From an uncultured Faecalibacterium sp. (lineage in GTDB: Bacteria; Bacillota; Clostridia; Oscillospirales; Ruminococcaceae), in assembly GCA_900540455.1 (NCBI GenBank), contig UQGD01000020.1, positions 1-42,322 on the forward strand: DNA of 42,322 nt. Direction: 5' to 3'. Positions 10,083 to 18,677 of this stretch are shown piece after piece; the first letter of the stretch is position 1, and every line of letters begins with the position of its first letter. The notes beneath the pieces were generated by a model, which was not told where the DNA came from, did not search any database, and saw only the letters and a list, made by a program, of their open reading frames with translations. The translations under genes and the position numbers were made by a program.

Positions 10083-10112
10083 ATTTTAGCACGGACAACT
10101 GTCCTTTGTCCA
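10083..10112 (-). promoter_or_regulatory. Candidate promoter of the purine permease
   Basis: On the minus strand, TGGACA (10107-10112) and TAAAAT (10083-10088) are separated by 18 bases. The spacer holds a GGACA-AC-TGTCC inverted repeat. The predicted leader is about 100 bases; I looked for a purine riboswitch in it and did not find the conserved loops. Confidence 0.45.
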
Positions 10113-10180
10113 GCCGAAAAAGTAGGATTATTAACACTTTTGCCATTTTTTGCGGGAGAAGTATGACTAATAACGCAAAG

Positions 10181-10190
10181 TTGTATACAA
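10181..10190. promoter_or_regulatory. Perfect palindrome TTGTATACAA upstream of the permease promoter
   Basis: A perfect 10-bp palindrome lying about 70 bases upstream of the -35 box and 172 bases (centre to centre) from the related site at 10009-10018. Short TGTATACA palindromes are typical of GntR-type regulator sites. It touches the T-run of the preceding terminator, so it could also be incidental. Confidence 0.4.
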
Positions 10191-10229
10191 AAAAGCCCGC
10201 GTCTGCCTTTTAATGGCGGCGCGGGCCTT
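10188..10229 (-). terminator. Terminator of the small secreted CxxC protein gene
   Basis: AGCCCGCG (10194-10201) pairs with CGCGGGCC (10220-10227); on the minus strand the hairpin is followed by TTTTTT. It lies just after the stop at 10243. Confidence 0.8.
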
Positions 10230-10242
10230 TGGGGGAGAACGG

Positions 10243-10581
10243 TTACAGCGTTCCACGCTGGAACTTGGCTAGGTAATGCTTGTTGTGCAGGTGGGCGGTG
10301 CGGGTCTCGGTCTCAGTGTGGCGCACACCCTGGCGGCAGTGGTCACAGCGCCATGTATAGAACACGCTGCGCTCTATATGGCTGTCCAGGCAGCGTGGAT
10401 TTTCTGCGCAGCGTAACGTTCCGGTCACGACCCAGGGAGAGTAGGCTGTCTCCAACTGTTGGAGTGTCCCCTCTCCACATTTGGGGCAGGGGTCTGCGGC
10501 AGCGGGCATCTGCGCCAAGGCTGGCAGGGCCAAAGCCGCCAGCAGCAGGGAGCACAGCAACAGGGACAGAGTTTTTTTCAT
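10243..10581 (-). CDS. Small secreted cysteine-rich protein, unknown function
   Basis: A 112-residue product from an ATG at 10581 with AGGAGG upstream; longer in-frame starts lack a ribosome site and would bury the signal peptide. Residues 1-23 (MKKTLSLLLCSLLLAALALP) are a classical signal peptide ending near ALA-Q. The mature part has two CxxC pairs (CPKC near 33, CDHC near 80) plus two single cysteines and several histidines, suggesting a zinc-ribbon-like or disulphide-stabilised fold. I do not recognise the family. Confidence 0.75.
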   Translation of the reverse strand: MKKTLSLLLCSLLLAALALPALAQMPAAADPCPKCGEGTLQQLETAYSPWVVTGTLRCAENPRCLDSHIERSVFYTWRCDHCRQGVRHTETETRTAHLHNKHYLAKFQRGTL

Positions 10582-10726
10582 ATGGGGCGCCTCCTTTTTT
10601 GCAAAAAGATAAAGAGATCCTGTGATTTTAGCATAGCATAGCAGATTTTTTGTGTCAATTCTTATTTGCCATTTTATGTATAAAAATATGCGGCCCGCTT
10701 TTGTGCATCTCTGACAAAAAATGGAG

Positions 10727-10769
10727 AAAAAAGTGCCCTGCACCGGCGGATGGCAGCACGATGCAGGGC
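10727..10769 (-). terminator. Terminator of the leftward carbohydrate operon
   Basis: GCCCTGCA (10735-10742) and TGCAGGGC (10762-10769) pair perfectly; the minus-strand hairpin is followed by ACTTTTTT. It lies 27 bases beyond the stop of the GH2 gene, the last gene of the operon. Confidence 0.85.
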
Positions 10770-10795
10770 GGTTGTGAAAATAGAAGGAAAAACGC

Positions 10796-13700
10796 TTAGT
10801 TTTCATCCGCTGGGGCAAATCCAAAGCGGAAGGTCATGCCCGGCGCAGCGGCATAGCAGGCGTCCGGGTGGGGCGGGGCGCCCCAGCTGTTGTCGCCGCC
10901 TACGCCCCGCTGGAAGGCTGCGCAGCGCACCACCGTCTTGCTGTCATCCCGGGGCAGCTGCTCCAGGCGGCGGGCGTTTTCCAGCTCGTGGGGGGTGTAG
11001 GGCAGGGCAGAAAATACCATGCCAGTCTCGCTGTCAAAGCGGATGCCCGGCACGCTGCCGGTCAGGCGGGCGGTATAGACCTGGGTGCGGGTGCCGCACT
11101 CCTGGGGGTAAAGCGGGGTAAAGTCCGCAAAATCCTGCCGGACATCGTAGCTCCAGCGGCCCATACGGCCCCCGGCGGCTCGGTCGCTGGCGGTCTCGCG
11201 GGGGCCAAGGCCCAGGTAATCTGCCTGGCGCAGCTCGGCCCGCAGCGGGAAGAGCAGCCCCAGCTCCGGCAGCTCAGCTTCTGCACCCTGCCAGGTCAGG
11301 GTCGCTTCGCAGCGGCCTGCACCGTCGATGCAAAAGTTTACCGGTAAGGTCCGGCCATCCGGCAGGGTATACACGGCCCCCACCGTGACCGTGTGTTCCT
11401 GCTGGGTGCAGGTCAACGCATCGCACTGGGCATACAGCCCGGCGGTTTTCCAGAAAGCAAAGCGGAAGGGGGCGGCGCAGCCCTCATCGTTGTTGGTGGG
11501 CGCCCGCCAGAAGTTGAGCCGCACGGTATCGTCCAGCAGCTGCACGCCGCCATAGCGGATGGAGACCAGCCCTTTGCCCCGGGCAAACAGATACTCAAAA
11601 TCCTTGCCCCGGACCCCGATGTTGCAGTCTGCCTCTACACACTGAGGGCAGGGCAGGGTCAGCCGGGCCTGTGGGGTCTGCCGCCATGTCTGGCCAAAGG
11701 CGGCCTCGTACCCGGCAGCCAGGCCGGGCTTAGCCTGCCGCAGCCGGGCCGAGAGGGTCAGGCAGGACAGCCCCTCCTCCGGCAGCCCAAAGGGCAGCTC
11801 CAGGCTGACCCGGCTGCCGGGGGCGCAGTCTGCCCGCAGCACGGCCTGACGGATGCGCTGGCCGTTCACCTCGGCGGTGAGCACCAGGTCATAGGCGGCA
11901 AGGTCGGTAAACAGAGCGCGATTTTCCACCGTGACGGCATTTTTGGTGAAGGAAATCTTCAGCGGTGCATAGGCGGCCTTCACCTCGTCCATTTTGGGGG
12001 TGTTGTGCCGATGGGGCAGCACCAGGCCGTCGATGCAGAATTCCCGGTCGGTAGGGCGGTCCCCAAAGTCGCCGCCGTAGGCGTAAGCCGGGCGGTCATC
12101 GGTGCCCGGCAGCAGGATGCCATGGTCCATATACTCCCAGATGAAGCCACCCTGATAGAGGGGCTCCTGGTAGGCGTACTCCGTATAGTCGGTCAGGCCG
12201 CCGCAGCTGTCGCCCATGGCATGGCTGTACTCACACATGATAAAGGGCTTGTCCCGATGCTGGGCCAAAAATGCCCGCACCCTCTCCACAGGGGTGTACA
12301 TCTGGCTCTCCATATCCGAAGTGTCCGGATAACTGCGGTCCCAGAAGATGCCCTCGTAATGGACCAGGCGGCTGGGGTCGGCGGTGCGGAAATACTGGCT
12401 CATCTCCCACAGGGTCTTACCGCCGTAGCTCTCATTGCCGCAGGACCAGATCAGGATAGCGGGGTGGTTTTTGTCCCGTTCCAGCATGGCTTCGGCCCGT
12501 GCCAGCACGCCTTCCCGCCATTCGGGGCGGCTGCCGGGGATCGTCCATAGATCCGAGTCGTCGGTGCCCAGCTTCTGCCAGGTGCCATGGGTCTCCAGGT
12601 TGGTCTCCCCGATCACATACAGGCCGTATACATCACACAGATGCAAAAAATAGGGGTCGTTGGGGTAATGGCTGGTGCGCACAGCGTTGACGTTGTGGGC
12701 TTTCAGGTTTTGCACATCCCACTCCATCTCGGCCCGGCTCACGGTGCGCCCGGTGCGGCAGCTCCATTCATGGCGGTTTACGCCGCAGAACACGATCCGT
12801 TTTCCGTTCAGCAGCATCTGGCTGCCCTGGCGCTCAAATTTGCGCAGACCCACCGGCAGCTCGGTGCGTTCGGCCACGGCGCCGTCGTGTTCCAGGCAGA
12901 TCTCTGCGGTATACAGCTCCGGCTGTTCGGCGCTCCACAGGGCGGGGCGATCTACGGTAAAGCGGAAGCAGACAGGCTGCACATCCGGTTCCACGTCCGG
13001 GTCGGCCTCTCCTTGGCCGAATACCACCCCCTGGCTGTACTGGGCAGGGGTGCCCACCGGGGCGGTCTGGGTCTCACCGTGAAAGACCACGGATACCTGT
13101 CCCGTGCCGCTGACCTTGCAGTCAAAGGTGACCACCGCCTGGGAAAGATCCGGGGCAAATGTCTGTCGGACGGCGATATCTTCCAGGTGGACCACCGGTT
13201 TTGTGAAGAGCTTGACCGGGCGGAACAGCCCGCTCATCCGCCAGAAGTCCTGGTCTTCCAGCCAGCTGCCGGAGCAGAAGCGGTAGACCTGGATGGTCAG
13301 GGTGTTTTCTCCGGGGCGGACAGTGGCAGAAAGGTCGAACTCTGCCGGGGTAAAGCTGTCCTCGCTGTACCCGACGAACTGGTCATTGCACCAGACAGCG
13401 GCGGCGCTGTCCGCACCTTCCAGCCGGATAAAGCAGTTCTCCCACCCGGCGGGCAGGGTGAAACTGCGCTGATATTCCCCGATGGGGTTGTACTGCTCCG
13501 GGATCTGACCGGGGTGCAGCGCCTCGTGGCCGTCCCAGGGGTACTGGGTATTCACATAGTGGGGGGTGCCATACGGACGCCCGGGCAGATGCAGGCTCTG
13601 CATCTGGATAAAGCCCGGAACGGTCAGCTTTCCCCACGCAGAGAAAGGGGCGGACAGGGTTTCGGCATAGCGGAAATCCCACTCGCCGGACAGGTCCAGG

Positions 13701-13816
13701 TAAAGCGGCGCACCGAGGCGCTCCAGCTCCAAGGCGGCGTGGGGCGGCAGCCGGTGCAGCTGAAAGACCGTAGGGTCTGCCAGCAGCGCCGGGGTCATAG
13801 GCTCACGAATCGGCAT
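10796..13816 (-). CDS. Glycoside hydrolase family 2, beta-galactosidase-like
   Basis: A 1006-residue cytoplasmic enzyme of LacZ size and layout: sugar-binding jelly roll, immunoglobulin-like domain, TIM barrel, then a C-terminal Bgal-small-chain-like region (RAPTNNDEG). The acid/base Glu is in CGNESYGG (Glu462) and the nucleophile Glu in MCEYSHAMGDS (Glu529), close to the spacing in E. coli LacZ. The start at 13816 has GGAGGT 8 bases upstream and overlaps the previous gene by 14 bases; a longer reading frame to 13888 has no ribosome site. It is the last gene of an uptake/degradation operon, so it probably removes galactose (or a related sugar) from imported oligosaccharides rather than acting on free lactose. 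Confidence 0.9.
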   Translation of the reverse strand: MPIREPMTPALLADPTVFQLHRLPPHAALELERLGAPLYLDLSGEWDFRYAETLSAPFSAWGKLTVPGFIQMQSLHLPGRPYGTPHYVNTQYPWDGHEALHPGQIPEQYNPIGEYQRSFTLPAGWENCFIRLEGADSAAAVWCNDQFVGYSEDSFTPAEFDLSATVRPGENTLTIQVYRFCSGSWLEDQDFWRMSGLFRPVKLFTKPVVHLEDIAVRQTFAPDLSQAVVTFDCKVSGTGQVSVVFHGETQTAPVGTPAQYSQGVVFGQGEADPDVEPDVQPVCFRFTVDRPALWSAEQPELYTAEICLEHDGAVAERTELPVGLRKFERQGSQMLLNGKRIVFCGVNRHEWSCRTGRTVSRAEMEWDVQNLKAHNVNAVRTSHYPNDPYFLHLCDVYGLYVIGETNLETHGTWQKLGTDDSDLWTIPGSRPEWREGVLARAEAMLERDKNHPAILIWSCGNESYGGKTLWEMSQYFRTADPSRLVHYEGIFWDRSYPDTSDMESQMYTPVERVRAFLAQHRDKPFIMCEYSHAMGDSCGGLTDYTEYAYQEPLYQGGFIWEYMDHGILLPGTDDRPAYAYGGDFGDRPTDREFCIDGLVLPHRHNTPKMDEVKAAYAPLKISFTKNAVTVENRALFTDLAAYDLVLTAEVNGQRIRQAVLRADCAPGSRVSLELPFGLPEEGLSCLTLSARLRQAKPGLAAGYEAAFGQTWRQTPQARLTLPCPQCVEADCNIGVRGKDFEYLFARGKGLVSIRYGGVQLLDDTVRLNFWRAPTNNDEGCAAPFRFAFWKTAGLYAQCDALTCTQQEHTVTVGAVYTLPDGRTLPVNFCIDGAGRCEATLTWQGAEAELPELGLLFPLRAELRQADYLGLGPRETASDRAAGGRMGRWSYDVRQDFADFTPLYPQECGTRTQVYTARLTGSVPGIRFDSETGMVFSALPYTPHELENARRLEQLPRDDSKTVVRCAAFQRGVGGDNSWGAPPHPDACYAAAPGMTFRFGFAPADEN

Positions 13817-15497
13817 GGTCCAGTACCTCCGTTTCAAGCAGGATATCTCCGGAGGGGATGGCGTAGCGCACCGCCGGCAGGTGGACATTGGGATGGTACA
13901 GGCTGGTGTTGGGGTCGCAGCCGATCACCACGCCCTGACCGCCTGCGCCCTGCACCCGGCAGCGCATCCCAGTGCATTGGGCTTCGGCGGCGGTATCGTC
14001 CACCATTTCGGTATAGCCGGGGGCAAAATTCGGGATGGCAAAGCCGCAGTCGTAGGCTTCGCAGGCCCATTGGCTGTGGATCTGGTGGCGGCGGCGGTGG
14101 CCGTTGGCGGTGGGGGTGATGGTAGTGGTGACCTCGATGCCGGGGAAGGGAGACCACTGGGACCACACCTGGCCTTTTTCGATCTTCCAGCTCTTGGACA
14201 CCTTGCGCACAAATACATTGTCGTCGATCACAAAAGCCAGCATGGAGTCCGGCGCAGCCTGGTGCAGGACCTCCCGGCTGCGGGAAGCGCAGAAGCCAAA
14301 CCGGGTGTCATAGGCAAACTTTGCGTATTTTTCCGGGAACTGTCCGTGGCCGTGGCCTTCGTTGACACCGGCTGCATAGGCCGTCACCCGGCCATGGCGG
14401 CGCTGCACCAGCATATTGGCGTAGGGCATGGGCTTGAGCTTGTCCAGTGCGGGCAGGGGTGCGGCCTCTGCGGACCAGAAGGGATGTTCCTCCGGCAGAG
14501 CCAGCAGCAAAAAGCTCTTCATTCCCCAATAGGGGCTGCCCGGGGCGTTGTACCGCTCTGCCATATACATCTGCGGGTAGCAGTAGCCGATGGTCAGGAT
14601 GCCGTCCCGGTCAAAGATCTTTTGGCCTAGCCACCACTGGAAGTTGCGCACGATGAGGCCCTTCATCACCGGCAGGGGCAGCGGCTCCAGCCCGGCCCAG
14701 ATGCAGGCAGCCCAGAAGCTGTTCTGGGCAAAACGGTAGGACAGGCTGCGGCCAAAAGGCAGAGCAGAGCCGTTCTGGTCAAACCAGTAGACGAACTGCT
14801 GGGCGAACAGCTCTGCCCGCTGGCGGTACAGCGCCGCCCGCTGGGGGTCGGTGTCCGCTGCAAATTTGGAGTACAGCAGCCCGTAATACTGGATGGCCCA
14901 GGGGATATAATAATCCTTCTGGACGCTGGCGCCGTCGGTGGACCAGCCGTCCCCGCTGTAATAGCTGTCGATCTTGCAAAGGCCGTCCTCCAGCAGCTCC
15001 GGGCTGTAGGGCATGGCCACGCTTTTCAGGGCAAGGTTTACGAGGATGCGGAAAAACTGCCAGTTGCAGTCCGGGATGGTGTGGGCGTTGATCTGCCCCA
15101 GCCATGCGGCAAGGTTCCGCTTTTCGGTATCAGAAAGCGGTGTCCACAGCTTTTCCGGTGCGGTCAGGATGCCGCAGGCAATGGCGGCCATCTCCACATA
15201 GCACTGGTCGTACTCCCCGGTGGTGCCCCAGTATTCCGGGCTGTTCGGGTCGGTGCCGGAGGCAAGGCCCCGGCGGTACAGCTGCTCAAATTCCGGGTCG
15301 CTGCCGCCGCCGGCCCAGAAGGGCACCAAGGCCCACAGCGGGCGGCTGAACGCTTCCAGCTCGATGGCATTGCGGTCGTAGGTCACGCCGGTGTCACCCA
15401 GATGCAGCCGTGCGCCCCCGGCGGAATACAGGGGTTTGAGCGGGTCCAGAAAACGGTGCATCAGGGCTGCGAAATCCGCTTTGGTCTGTAAGTTCAT
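13803..15497 (-). CDS. DUF2264 family protein, putative glycosidase
   Basis: A 564-residue protein without a signal peptide. It matches the DUF2264 pattern: an N-terminal alpha/alpha-barrel-like region (SRPLWALVPFWAGGG, GTTGEYDQCYVEMAAIACGIL) and a C-terminal beta-rich part. I believe some members are classed as beta-glucuronidases (GH154), but I cannot confirm that this one is. The start shares one base with the preceding stop (TGATG), so it is translationally coupled to the GH88 gene. Its place between GH88 and GH2 supports a role in cutting uronic-acid-containing oligosaccharides in the cytoplasm. Confidence 0.8.
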   Translation of the reverse strand: MNLQTKADFAALMHRFLDPLKPLYSAGGARLHLGDTGVTYDRNAIELEAFSRPLWALVPFWAGGGSDPEFEQLYRRGLASGTDPNSPEYWGTTGEYDQCYVEMAAIACGILTAPEKLWTPLSDTEKRNLAAWLGQINAHTIPDCNWQFFRILVNLALKSVAMPYSPELLEDGLCKIDSYYSGDGWSTDGASVQKDYYIPWAIQYYGLLYSKFAADTDPQRAALYRQRAELFAQQFVYWFDQNGSALPFGRSLSYRFAQNSFWAACIWAGLEPLPLPVMKGLIVRNFQWWLGQKIFDRDGILTIGYCYPQMYMAERYNAPGSPYWGMKSFLLLALPEEHPFWSAEAAPLPALDKLKPMPYANMLVQRRHGRVTAYAAGVNEGHGHGQFPEKYAKFAYDTRFGFCASRSREVLHQAAPDSMLAFVIDDNVFVRKVSKSWKIEKGQVWSQWSPFPGIEVTTTITPTANGHRRRHQIHSQWACEAYDCGFAIPNFAPGYTEMVDDTAAEAQCTGMRCRVQGAGGQGVVIGCDPNTSLYHPNVHLPAVRYAIPSGDILLETEVLDHADS

Positions 15498-16660
15498 CAC
15501 CAGTACATCTCCCAGTCTTTGGTCAGGCGGGTCAGCGCCTCCATGTAGAAGTAATCGCCCCAGCTGGTACATTCGTCCACACCCTCCGGGGTGCAGGTGT
15601 TGTAGGGGCTTTTTTTGCTGTAAGTGCCGTGCAGCAGCTGGCCGGAACCGAGGGTGCCGGGCTTTACCGCATAGTTTGCGGTCAGACTAGCCAGCATCTG
15701 CCTTGCCAGCGTGCGCCACTGGGCAGCTTCTGTTTCGTCCACATATTTTGCTGCTTCCAGCAGGCCGCAGGCAACGATGGCGGCCGAGGACGAGTCCCGG
15801 GGTTCGCCGCTTTCCGGCGCAAAGATCATGTCCCAGCAGGGCACCAGATCCTCCGGCAGGCGGGAGAGGTAGAAGTCCAGCGCCTTGCGGAACACATCCA
15901 AAAACTTTTCGTCCTTGGTGTAGGTGTAGCCGATGGCGCTGCCGTACACGCCCCACGCCTGGCCTCTGGCCCAGAAGCTGTCGTCCTTATAGCCCTGGCA
16001 GGTGCGGCCGCCCTTGGGGGTGCCGTCCGGGTTCATAAAGAAGGTGTGGTAGGTGCTGCCGTCCGGCCGGAAGGAGTTGGCCAGCGTGGTGGCGGTGTGG
16101 GCAGCGGCGATCTCGCGGTAGTGGTCGCTGCCGGTCACCTGCGCTGCCCAGTACAGCAGCGGCACGTTCAGCATACAGTCGATGATATAGCGGTAGTTGT
16201 CGGGGTCATCCATGGTGCCCCATGCCTGCAAAAAACGGCCGCTGGGCTGGTAGCGGGTCAGCAGCTGGTCGGCGGCGGCAATGGCGGCGTTTTTGCCGGT
16301 TTCGCTGCCCACCAGCTTCCATGCCGCCACACAGGTGGGGCTGTACAAAAAGCCCATGTCGTGGTGATCCACCTCCACCTTGCGGGCAATGCGGTCCGCA
16401 AAGCTGTCCACCTGAATGAGGGCGGCGGTCTTGAATTTTTCCTCCCCGGTGGCCTCGTAGGCCAGCCAGATCTCGCCGGGCCAGAAGCCGCAGGTCCACT
16501 GGTTATTGGCGCAGCCGGGGTAGATGTTGCCAACGCTGGAATGGTTCTGGCACTGGTAGGTGTACAGGGGCAGATTGGTCTCCACCTGTTTGCAGGCATC
16601 GGCCAGTGCCTGCCGCGCCTCGGCATCGGTCATGGGATGGTTTGGATACTGCTGTTTCAC
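15497..16660 (-). CDS. Glycoside hydrolase family 88, unsaturated glucuronyl hydrolase
   Basis: This enzyme removes the 4,5-unsaturated uronic acid left by polysaccharide lyases. The GTG at 16660 (387 residues) is preceded by GGAGGT at 7-8 bases; upstream ATGs would place that ribosome site inside the coding region. Residues matching the two catalytic aspartates of known unsaturated glucuronyl hydrolases are Asp101 in HHDMGFLYSP and Asp161 in IIDCMLNVPLLYWA. There is no signal peptide, so it acts in the cytoplasm on imported oligosaccharides. It implies that a lyase acts on the substrate beforehand; the heparinase-like protein at 23425 is one candidate. Confidence 0.9.
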   Translation of the reverse strand: MKQQYPNHPMTDAEARQALADACKQVETNLPLYTYQCQNHSSVGNIYPGCANNQWTCGFWPGEIWLAYEATGEEKFKTAALIQVDSFADRIARKVEVDHHDMGFLYSPTCVAAWKLVGSETGKNAAIAAADQLLTRYQPSGRFLQAWGTMDDPDNYRYIIDCMLNVPLLYWAAQVTGSDHYREIAAAHTATTLANSFRPDGSTYHTFFMNPDGTPKGGRTCQGYKDDSFWARGQAWGVYGSAIGYTYTKDEKFLDVFRKALDFYLSRLPEDLVPCWDMIFAPESGEPRDSSSAAIVACGLLEAAKYVDETEAAQWRTLARQMLASLTANYAVKPGTLGSGQLLHGTYSKKSPYNTCTPEGVDECTSWGDYFYMEALTRLTKDWEMYW

Positions 16661-16680
16661 AAGTCGTACCTCCAAGATCA

Positions 16681-16723
16681 TACAAAAAAGAAAGCGGGAC
16701 GCGGGTACAGCCCACATCCCGCT
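16681..16723 (-). terminator. Attenuator-like hairpin between permease and GH88 genes
   Basis: AGCGGGA (16693-16699) pairs with TCCCGCT (16717-16723), with further inner pairing of GTGGG/CCCGC. On the minus strand the hairpin is followed by TTTCTTTTTTG. It sits in the 105-base gap between transport genes and enzyme genes and would lower expression of the latter. Confidence 0.7.
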
Positions 16724-16765
16724 CAGGGTGTCTCTGAGTGTCCAGATACACTCTACGGTCTTATT

Positions 16766-17626
16766 TTAGCCCTTGATGCCGGTGGATGCAACACCCTGCA
16801 CAAAGTACTTTTGCAGCGAGAGGAAAACGATCAGCACGGGAATCAAAGCGACCACCGAGGCAGCCATGATCAGGCCGTATTCAGCCGAGTACTGGCTGAT
16901 GAACATCCGCAGGCCGATCTGGATGGTCTTGAGCTCGGTCTTGGTCAGGTAGATCAGGGGTCCGAGGAAGTCGTTCCAGGTGTTGACAAAGGTAAAGATG
17001 GTCAGGGTGGACAGGGCGGGCAGGCTCAGGGGCAGCATGATGTGCCACCAGATGCCGTATTCGCTCAGGCCGTCGATGCGGGCCGCCTCACACAGCTCGC
17101 TGGGCACACCCTCGTAGAACTGCTTCATCAGGAACACGCCAAAGGCGCTGAATGCCTGCAGGCACATAATGGCCAGATGGGTGTTGTTCAGCTTCCAGGA
17201 GCTCATCATCATGAACTGAGGAACCATGTAAGCCTGCCAGGGCACGGCGATGGTGGCAATGTAGCCCAGGAACAGTACGTTTTTGCCCTTGAACTGCATC
17301 TTGGCAAAGGCATACGCAGCAAAGGAGGAGGTGAACAGCTGCAGCAGCGTGACCACAACGGTGATCTTGACTGTGTTTTTTACAAAGGTCAGCAGAGGGA
17401 TCTGCGTCCAGATGTCCACATAGTTCTGCCAGCGGGGATTTTTGGGGATCCACTGGATCGGGAAGCCGAACACGTCCTTGTTCAGTTTAAAGGAGGAGGA
17501 CAGCATCCACAAAAAGGGCAGCAGCATACAGGCCGTGATGACGATGAGGAAAAAGTAGATGAAAAATTTGCTGGTGGCGTTGCGCCGCTTCTGGGACGCA
17601 TGGTCTTTTACAACTGCGGTAGACAT
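16766..17626 (-). CDS. Carbohydrate ABC transporter permease (MalG/LplC-like)
   Basis: A 286-residue inner-membrane subunit with about six spans. It carries the EAA-type loop that contacts the ATPase (EAARIDGLSEYGIWWHIMLP), a hallmark of CUT1 sugar importers, and the conserved ending GVASTGIKG. AGGAGG precedes the ATG at 17626, and the gene follows its partner permease by 18 bases. Together with the binding protein at 18678 and permease at 17645 it forms the importer of this locus. No ATPase is encoded nearby. Confidence 0.93.
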   Translation of the reverse strand: MSTAVVKDHASQKRRNATSKFFIYFFLIVITACMLLPFLWMLSSSFKLNKDVFGFPIQWIPKNPRWQNYVDIWTQIPLLTFVKNTVKITVVVTLLQLFTSSFAAYAFAKMQFKGKNVLFLGYIATIAVPWQAYMVPQFMMMSSWKLNNTHLAIMCLQAFSAFGVFLMKQFYEGVPSELCEAARIDGLSEYGIWWHIMLPLSLPALSTLTIFTFVNTWNDFLGPLIYLTKTELKTIQIGLRMFISQYSAEYGLIMAASVVALIPVLIVFLSLQKYFVQGVASTGIKG

Positions 17627-17644
17627 AGGGTCGTTCCTCCTTTC

Positions 17645-18559
17645 TCAGTTTTCGCCCTTGGAGCCGCGGAACTGGATGATCGTGACGATCAGCACCAGAA
17701 CAAACAGCACCATGGAGATCGCGCTGGCGTAGCCGTACTTGGGGGTGTTGACAAAGGCTACATTATAAATGTAATACACCAGGGTCATGGTGGAAGTGCC
17801 GGGGCCGCCCTGGGTGATCATGTACATCTGATCGTACACCTTGAAGCCGGAGATGGTCAGCATGATGATAACAAAGAAGGTGGTGGGCCGCAGCTGGGGC
17901 AGGGTGATGTGCCAGAACTGCTGCCAGCGGTTGGCGCCGTCCAGCTCAGCGGCTTCGTTCAGATCCGGGTTGCAGCCCTGCAGGCCGGCCAGGTAGATGA
18001 CCATATAATAGCCCATGTTTTTCCACACGCTGAACAGGATGACGGTCAGCATGGCGGTGTCCTTGCCTGCCGCCCATCGGGGCAGGTTTTCGACACCCAG
18101 CTGGGACAGCAGCATATTGATGGGACCCATGGCCGGGTTGAAGATCATGTTCCACACCGCTGCCACAGCCACCAGAGAGGCTACATAGGGGAAGAAGGCC
18201 ACCGTGCGGAAGAAGTTGCGCAGACGGACGTTCTGGTTCAGCAGCACAGCCATGGCCAGGCTGCACACCAAGGTCAGCGGCACAGTGCCGATGACATAGA
18301 CGATGGTGTTTACCAGTGCTGCCTGGAAGGTCTTGTCGGCGGTGAACAGCTTGATAAAGTTCTTCAGACCCACAAACTCAATGGCGTGGCGGCCATCCCA
18401 GGAGCAGAAAGCCAGTGCAATGGCAAATACCATGGGCACCAGGGTAAATACGCAGAAGCCCACAAAGTTGGGGGCGATGAAGGAGTATGCGATCAGAGAG
18501 TCCCGGGTGGTCTTTTTTAGCACCTTGCGGGGTTTTGCCTGAACAGCGGCGCTGGGCAT
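17645..18559 (-). CDS. Carbohydrate ABC transporter permease (MalF/LplB-like)
   Basis: A 304-residue membrane protein with six spans and the EAA loop (NEAAELDGANRWQQFWHITLPQ). The start at 18559 is preceded by AAAGGAGG; a longer frame to 18613 has no ribosome site and would run into the upstream hairpin. CUT1-family partner of the permease at 16766. The segment GGPGTSTMTLVYYIYN near residue 240 is typical of this subunit. Confidence 0.93.
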   Translation of the reverse strand: MPSAAVQAKPRKVLKKTTRDSLIAYSFIAPNFVGFCVFTLVPMVFAIALAFCSWDGRHAIEFVGLKNFIKLFTADKTFQAALVNTIVYVIGTVPLTLVCSLAMAVLLNQNVRLRNFFRTVAFFPYVASLVAVAAVWNMIFNPAMGPINMLLSQLGVENLPRWAAGKDTAMLTVILFSVWKNMGYYMVIYLAGLQGCNPDLNEAAELDGANRWQQFWHITLPQLRPTTFFVIIMLTISGFKVYDQMYMITQGGPGTSTMTLVYYIYNVAFVNTPKYGYASAISMVLFVLVLIVTIIQFRGSKGEN

Positions 18560-18593
18560 AGGGGAAATCCTCCTTTCAGGGGTTGCGATGGCA

Positions 18594-18627
18594 TAAAAAC
18601 AGGGCGGGCGCATCTTCGCCCGCCCTG
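18594..18627 (-). terminator. Attenuator-like hairpin after the binding-protein gene
   Basis: AGGGCGGGCG (18601-18610) and CGCCCGCCCT (18617-18626) form a perfect 10-bp GC stem with a six-base loop. On the minus strand it is followed by GTTTTTAT. It lies between the binding-protein gene and the permeases, as in many sugar operons where binding protein is made in excess. Confidence 0.85.
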
Positions 18628-18677
18628 CGCTTTATGCTTGCCGGCTCTTGCCGGGGTACATTCTTATCAGGGTGAGA

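Noticed and set aside
9978..10180. Purine riboswitch upstream of the purine permease
   Set aside because: I could not find the conserved loop sequences or the three-way junction in the minus-strand leader.
15629..18520. 963-codon plus-strand frame
   Set aside because: A GC-skew shadow of the permease and GH88 genes, with low-complexity, His/Gln/Gly-rich composition and no family resemblance.
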